Of a stretch of DNA of 64,000 nt, positions 62,465 to 64,000 are shown in pieces. The stretch covers positions 186,001 through 250,000 of the forward strand of contig NZ_AUHL01000005.1 of assembly GCF_000423165.1 (NCBI RefSeq), in the 5' to 3' direction. Under the pieces are notes generated by a model that had not been told where the DNA came from, searched no databases, and saw only the letters and a list, made by a program, of their open reading frames with translations. The first letter of the stretch is position 1. The number at the start of each line of letters is the position of its first letter. The translations under genes were made by a program, and so were the position numbers. The stretch comes from Pseudidiomarina sediminum DSM 21906 (GTDB taxonomy: Bacteria; Pseudomonadota; Gammaproteobacteria; Enterobacterales; Alteromonadaceae).

Positions 62465-63748
62465 TTAAGGCTTTTGCTTATATTTGCTATAGAGCTGCTT
62501 GTGGCGGTTATTCAAGTCGACCTGACGCCCTTCAATAAAGAGCTGTTCCACATCTTGACCAATCGGGTCCAACAGATCGCCAGCAGAAATCACCAACGTT
62601 GCTTGTTTACCAACTTCAATACTCCCTAAACGATCGGCAACGCCTAAGAACTCGGCAGGCTTCAGGGTAATCGCTTGTAGGGCCTGTTCAGGGGTTAAGC
62701 CATAAGCCGCGGCATTCCCCGCCGCAAAAGGCAAGTTCCGAACGTCCCAATAGCCGGGGTAACTAATCGCGAAATCAACCCCAGCCGCAGCGAGCGCAGC
62801 TGGCGTAGCAAAAGCTTGGTCAAAGCTTTCATCGTGACGGCTTGGCAAACCGAATGGCGCGCCAAATACCACGCGTACCTCTGCAGCAGCCAATTGGTCA
62901 GCCATCCGCCACGCATCGCGCGCACCCATGAGTACCCAATCAAAACCATACTCTTTGGTGAACTCCATCGCTTCTTCGATTTGGCGTTTGTCGTTGGCAT
63001 GCACAAACAAGGTTGAACTACCATCAAACAATCCCAACATCGCTTCCCAACGCAAGTCGGTACCGTTCAACGCTCCGGCTTGCTTGGCGTCGTGGTAAGC
63101 CTTTGCTTGAATAAAAGCAGCTTCGACCTGTTTCCGCGCTTCGGCATTTGCTTTACGTTGTTCTTCCGGCGAGCGGCGCTCCCACCACGCATTGTTGATA
63201 CCCACACGTGGCCAATTTAAATGCACCCCAAGGTTTAAACGTTCAGCTGCATCTTCGTAAGTCCATCCATCGAGCTGCAATAAGCTTGAGCGTCCGGTAA
63301 TCAACTCGCCTTGCGGCACAACTTGCGCATGGGTGATGCCGTTGTAACGAATGGTTGGAATAACCTCAGAGTCAGGGTTATAAGCAACGTGACCACTAAC
63401 TTCCGGAGTCAAGAAGCCCGTTTCACCGGCATCTTCGGTGGCTCGCACAGCTTCAATTTCACGCAAGCCCAGCGTGGTATCCATCGCAATCACACTTGGG
63501 TACACATGCTTGCCAGTGACATCGATCACCAGTGCCTCTGCTGGTACGTCAAGGTCAACACCGACAGCAGAAATTTTACCGTCGATGAAGAGCACATCAG
63601 CCTCGTTCATCACCCCATTTGTAACCGTATGTAAGGTGCCATTTTGCAGCATGATCGGTTGTTGTTGTGGTGCTCCCGGTACAATGTCATGAGCGGCAGC
63701 GGTCAGCGATAAAGTTGCCGCAGTCACGGCAGTCATTAACTTCTTCAT
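62465..63748 (-). CDS. Secreted amidohydrolase-family protein lacking HxH motif
   Basis: A 427-residue amidohydrolase-superfamily protein with a signal peptide (residues 1-19, ending TAAA/HDI). The beta-sandwich (VLFIDGKISAVG, then the C-terminal IEVGKQATLVI) and TIM-barrel landmarks are clear. The metal-binding HxH that should follow YPG.I reads Asp90-Thr91-Thr92 (YPSVIAMDTTLGL). The His of FVHAND is kept, but the last-strand catalytic Asp is not evident. It may have a changed activity or be a partner of the second amidohydrolase, whose gene lies 2 bases upstream. Confidence 0.82.
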   Translation of the reverse strand: MKKLMTAVTAATLSLTAAAHDIVPGAPQQQPIMLQNGTLHTVTNGVMNEADVLFIDGKISAVGVDLDVPAEALVIDVTGKHVYPSVIAMDTTLGLREIEAVRATEDAGETGFLTPEVSGHVAYNPDSEVIPTIRYNGITHAQVVPQGELITGRSSLLQLDGWTYEDAAERLNLGVHLNWPRVGINNAWWERRSPEEQRKANAEARKQVEAAFIQAKAYHDAKQAGALNGTDLRWEAMLGLFDGSSTLFVHANDKRQIEEAMEFTKEYGFDWVLMGARDAWRMADQLAAAEVRVVFGAPFGLPSRHDESFDQAFATPAALAAAGVDFAISYPGYWDVRNLPFAAGNAAAYGLTPEQALQAITLKPAEFLGVADRLGSIEVGKQATLVISAGDLLDPIGQDVEQLFIEGRQVDLNNRHKQLYSKYKQKP

Positions 63749-63750
63749 TC

Positions 63751-64000
63751 TTAGTGGTCTCCGTGGCTATGAGCGGTAAACGTCTGTAACCAAGTATCGT
63801 GCTCAGTATCACAATGCCAAGTAGGTTGCTCTGGCTTATAGCCATTAGCTGCCCCCTTGCTCGCATTCGGATCAGCAAGTACTTTTTGGATCAGCGCTTG
63901 TTTTTCATCGCGCAGCGCGACACGTAAGGCTTGATCCTGCTCACGGTTAAAGAAGTTACGGGCGTTGATCCAGGTCTGTTCCACCCGCGCGTACGAACTC
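63751..64000 (-). CDS. C-terminal part of a second amidohydrolase-like protein (partial)
   Basis: About 82 residues are visible, running off the window edge. The pattern VEQTWINARNFFNREQD, followed by DEKQALIQKVL, is typical of the C-terminus of amidohydrolases of the imidazolonepropionase-like group. After a short linker the protein ends in a His-rich tail (HCDTEHDTW ... HSHGDH), which might bind metal. The stop is 2 bases from the start of the next amidohydrolase, so the pair is one operon. The catalytic part is outside the window. Confidence 0.7.
   Translation of the reverse strand, partial: SSYARVEQTWINARNFFNREQDQALRVALRDEKQALIQKVLADPNASKGAANGYKPEQPTWHCDTEHDTWLQTFTAHSHGDH

Overview
The window looks like chromosomal core DNA of a marine gammaproteobacterium of the Alteromonadales type, most probably in or near Idiomarinaceae (Idiomarina/Pseudidiomarina). 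This is inferred from the gene set, not from a search. It has Smc rather than MukB with zipA and ligA downstream, a branched-chain keto-acid dehydrogenase operon, a monomeric NADP isocitrate dehydrogenase, large TonB-dependent receptors, many secreted peptidases and amidohydrolases, and E. coli-like gene blocks (tRNA-Asp/dnaQ/rnhA/yafS/gloB/mltD; pabB/nudL/sdaA; dnaE/accA/tilS). I see no insertion sequence, prophage, integrase, CRISPR array or rRNA gene. Coding density is very high and no gene-free stretch exceeds about 300 bases.

Layout. 1-7 kb: end of an unidentified gene, a secreted TonB-C-domain protein, the bkdA1-bkdA2-bkdB operon, astE and a DUF599 membrane protein. 7-11.5 kb: an RND pump and its adaptor. 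11.6-20 kb: a tightly packed minus-strand unit dnaE-accA-tilS-EamA transporter-KefB-type antiporter. 20-31.5 kb: a membrane-anchored unknown, YqiA esterase, a TPR-GGDEF diguanylate cyclase, icd, a TonB receptor, an M3 peptidase lipoprotein and a YkgJ-type cysteine cluster protein. 31.6-37 kb: two identical tRNA-Asp genes, dnaQ-rnhA, a rhodanese, a YafS-like methyltransferase, gloB and mltD. 37-43.4 kb: smc-zipA-ligA. 43.5-51 kb: cysZ, a solute-binding-like protein, an S1/P1 nuclease, then a module of a ROK regulator divergent from a TonB receptor and a secreted glycerophosphodiesterase. 51-60 kb: rimO, rmuC, fumA, pabB-nudL-sdaA, cysB, yciH. 60-64 kb: a phosphatase/kinase partner-switch pair and two tandem amidohydrolases, the second cut by the window edge.

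How the genes work together. Much of the accessory content serves scavenging of polymers and amino acids: two TonB receptors, a periplasmic M3 peptidase, S1/P1 nuclease, glycerophosphodiesterase, amidohydrolases, branched-chain keto-acid and arginine (AstE) catabolism, and serine deaminase. The best-supported regulatory unit is the ROK regulator with a 19-bp palindrome between it and the receptor/phosphodiesterase pair.

The window holds no obviously new multi-gene system such as a defence island. The most unusual items are a short, motif-altered TilS; a ROK regulator that has lost the sugar/zinc ExGH motif; a PP2C/HATPase switch protein with a pseudo-receiver domain; an amidohydrolase without its HxH metal motif; and convergent gene pairs whose stop codons lie inside perfect hairpins.
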